Under the pieces are notes generated by a model. The model was not told the origin of the DNA. It ran no database searches and was given only the letters and a program-made list of their open reading frames with translations. Shown piece by piece: positions 61,978-64,000 of a stretch of 64,000 nt of DNA. The position numbers and the translations under genes were made by a program. Positions within the stretch are counted from its first letter, which is position 1. Every line of letters starts with the position of its first letter. The stretch is from Polynucleobacter duraquae (GTDB lineage Bacteria > Pseudomonadota > Gammaproteobacteria > Burkholderiales > Burkholderiaceae): NCBI RefSeq assembly GCF_000973625.1, contig NZ_CP007501.1, positions 310,001 to 374,000 on the forward strand, written 5' to 3'.

Positions 61978-64000
61978 ATGATTGAAAAGATTGTTCGTCT
62001 CTCACTGCAGCAGCGTTTATTAGTTGTCATCATTGCGCTGGTGTTGTTCGTTGCTGGATTACTGGCAACTAAGCGCCTATCGGTCGACGCATTTCCGGAT
62101 GTAACTAACGTCCAAATCCAAATTGCAGCAGAGGCCCCAGGCAGATCTCCGGAAGAGGTTGAGCGATTCGTCACAGTTCCAATTGAGTTGGGTATGACGG
62201 GCTTGCCCGGCTTAACTGAAATGCGCTCACTCAATCGCAATGGTATTTCAGTCATTACTTTGGTCTTTTCAGAAAAGACAGATCTTTACTTTGCCAGACA
62301 GCTGGTTACGGAGCGCTTGATTGAAGTGGCCTCTGCTATGCCATTGGGTATTACTCCCGTTATGGCGCCACCGTCGACTGGTTTGGGGGAAATTTATCAA
62401 TACACACTCGACCATCCATCGGATGGCGATAGGCAGCTGACGGTTGAAGAGCTTGAGGAGCGTCGCACGATTCAAGATTGGATTGTTCGTCCGATGTTGC
62501 GATCTATCGCAGGTGTTGCAGAGATTAATACGCAAGGCGGTTATGCACGCGAGTACCAGGTCTTAGTCAATCCTGAAAGATTGCGTCACTATCAAGTAGG
62601 TCTTCGAGATATCTATGAAGCACTTGCCAGAAACAATGCTAATTCCGGCGGTGGGCAGTTACCTACTTATGCAGAGCGCTATCTCATACGTGGCGTGGGA
62701 CTCATTACTAAACCCGAAGATATTGGAAAAATTATTCTCAAGGAAGTAAAGGGCATTCCGGTCTATGTGAAGAACGTAGCTGAAGTTACTATTGGTAGCG
62801 AAATTCGGCAGGGAGCTGCCATTAAGAATGGCTATACCGAGAGTGTTGCTGGGATCATTCAAATGATCCGTGGTGGTAACGCGCGCGAAGTGGTTAATCG
62901 TATTAAGCTCAAAGTAGCCGAGATTAATGAGGGCAAGTTATTACCTGACGGACTGCAAATCGTGCCGTTTTACGATCGCACAGATCTTGTCAATGCGGCG
63001 ATGTTTAATGTCGCCAAAGTATTGATTGAAGGCGTCATTCTCGTAGTCATTCTGCTATTTTTATTCTTAGGTGATGTTCGTTCATCTCTCATTGTGGTGG
63101 CGACTTTAATTTTGACGCCGCTATTAACTTTTTTGGTAATGAATCGGTATGGCATCTCTGCTAACTTAATGTCCCTTGGTGGTCTCGCGATTGCGATTGG
63201 CATTATGGTGGATGGATCTGTAGTGGTTGTAGAAAACACCTTTGCAAAGCTAGGTGAAAGACTCAAAATGGGCGAGTCGAAGATTCGTATTATTTTGGAG
63301 GCTGCTACTGAGGTTGGTACTCCAGTGCTGTTTGGTGTTGGCATCATTATTTTGGTTTTCATGCCGCTTCTTTCTTTGGAGGGCATGGAAGGAAAAATGT
63401 TTGCGCCAATGGCCATTACGATTGCAATCGCATTAACCATCTCACTCATTCTTTCATTCACCTTATCGCCAGTTTTATGCTCTTACATCCTCAAAGGTGG
63501 AAGTGAAGATGACACAAAGGTTGTGGCTCGTTTGCGAGCTCCCTATGAGCGCTGGTTACATTGGTGTCTTGCCAATCCAAAGTTGGTTGTCAAAAGATCA
63601 TTAATAGGATTAGTTGCCAGCATCATTGGCTTTGCCCTTCTTGGAAAAGCTTTTATTCCTGTGATGCAAGAGGGCTCTATTACGCCAGTCATCGTACGTG
63701 CCCCTAATATTTCTTTAGATGAATCTATTAAGCTGGAGTTTGAGGCAATTAGACGCATCATGACGATCCCGGATGTGAAGATGGCAGTATCTCGCCTAGG
63801 AAAGGGTGAGTCGCCCGCAGACCCTGGACAGCCTAATGAATCTGATCCGATCGTGACGCTCAAGTCTACAGGTGATCGCAAATTTAGTCAGGAAGAAATC
63901 GCTCAGCAGATCCGTGACAAGTTAAAGACTTTGCCAGGTATCGAGCTCTCTATTTCCCAGCCAATCGCAGCAAGGGTTGACGAGATGGTCTCCGGTGTTC
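61978..64000 (+). CDS. Heavy-metal RND pump (CzcA/CusA family), cut by the right window edge
   Basis: Open from ATG 61978 to the window end (674 codons) without a stop. Seen: IEKIVRLSLQQRLLVVIIALVLF helix 1, LSVDAFPDVTNVQIQI (family signature), GYAREYQVLVNPERLRHYQVG in the porter domain, FYDRTDLVNAAMFNV, and TM4 GIMVDGSVVVVENTF. In TM4, D412 and E419 are present but Ala406 stands where CzcA has the first Asp of its DFG motif. So it is an HME-RND exporter but not of the classical Zn/Co/Cd subgroup. The upstream Mn2+ riboswitch candidate suggests Mn2+ (inference). Confidence 0.92.
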   Translation, partial: MIEKIVRLSLQQRLLVVIIALVLFVAGLLATKRLSVDAFPDVTNVQIQIAAEAPGRSPEEVERFVTVPIELGMTGLPGLTEMRSLNRNGISVITLVFSEKTDLYFARQLVTERLIEVASAMPLGITPVMAPPSTGLGEIYQYTLDHPSDGDRQLTVEELEERRTIQDWIVRPMLRSIAGVAEINTQGGYAREYQVLVNPERLRHYQVGLRDIYEALARNNANSGGGQLPTYAERYLIRGVGLITKPEDIGKIILKEVKGIPVYVKNVAEVTIGSEIRQGAAIKNGYTESVAGIIQMIRGGNAREVVNRIKLKVAEINEGKLLPDGLQIVPFYDRTDLVNAAMFNVAKVLIEGVILVVILLFLFLGDVRSSLIVVATLILTPLLTFLVMNRYGISANLMSLGGLAIAIGIMVDGSVVVVENTFAKLGERLKMGESKIRIILEAATEVGTPVLFGVGIIILVFMPLLSLEGMEGKMFAPMAITIAIALTISLILSFTLSPVLCSYILKGGSEDDTKVVARLRAPYERWLHWCLANPKLVVKRSLIGLVASIIGFALLGKAFIPVMQEGSITPVIVRAPNISLDESIKLEFEAIRRIMTIPDVKMAVSRLGKGESPADPGQPNESDPIVTLKSTGDRKFSQEEIAQQIRDKLKTLPGIELSISQPIAARVDEMVSGV

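Overview
The window looks like a chromosomal segment of a freshwater betaproteobacterium, most probably Polynucleobacter (Burkholderiaceae). This rests on the gene families and moderate base composition, not on a marker gene. Supporting genes are a Bug-type tricarboxylate-transporter receptor, monomeric isocitrate dehydrogenase, MsrPQ, DarP, a phasin and a DUF934/CysI sulfite-reduction block. No rRNA, tRNA, CRISPR array, insertion sequence or integrase was seen.

Layout. (1) 1-11.4 kb is a very AT-rich surface-polysaccharide island: a WbpM/PglF-type 4,6-dehydratase cut by the left edge, a Wzy/WaaL-like membrane protein, several glycosyltransferases, and a compact minus-strand operon (WbuB-like transferase, RmlD-like reductase, UDP-GlcNAc 2-epimerase, 4-ketoreductase, initiating sugar-phosphate transferase). 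(2) 11.4-22.2 kb is an uncommon cassette: a small DMT (ArnE-like) membrane protein, a polyprenol-phosphate-type GT2, then ten tightly packed plus-strand genes (ACP, SDR, metallo-hydrolase, KAS III, MaoC-SDR fusion, FkbH-like protein, second ACP, AMP-ligase, GNAT, PIG-L deacetylase). It looks able to build a short acyl group, perhaps glycerate-derived, and attach it to an amino sugar. (3) 22.3-30.5 kb returns to ordinary composition: Ca2+/H+ antiporter, siroheme and sulfite-reductase genes, small membrane proteins, a lactonase-type amidohydrolase with a Bug receptor, and a PcaD-like hydrolase. (4) 30.5-35 kb: acyltransferase 3, DarP, GMC oxidoreductase, EamA exporter. (5) 35.2-37.3 kb: a BigR-type sulfide/persulfide module (TauE exporter, persulfide dioxygenase, ArsR regulator) around an AT-rich palindrome. 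(6) 37.3-40.1 kb: a four-gene operon (outer-membrane-like protein, FMN-binding protein, ApbE, small His-rich membrane protein) behind two tandem Fur boxes, suggesting iron-regulated flavin electron transfer. (7) 40.1-58.9 kb is mostly housekeeping: nuclease, lytic transglycosylase, FKBP, MFS, icd, msrPQ, lipocalin, SDR, RsuA, parvulin and phasin, plus one gene broken by a single amber codon. (8) 58.9 kb to the right edge: a candidate yybP-ykoY (Mn2+) riboswitch in the leader of a CzcCBA-type RND efflux operon whose pump gene is cut by the window end.

The most interesting points are the putative Mn2+ riboswitch in front of an RND pump whose TM4 motif differs from classical CzcA, the FkbH/KAS III/ACP/PIG-L/GNAT acyl-decoration cassette, and the Fur-controlled ApbE/FMN operon.
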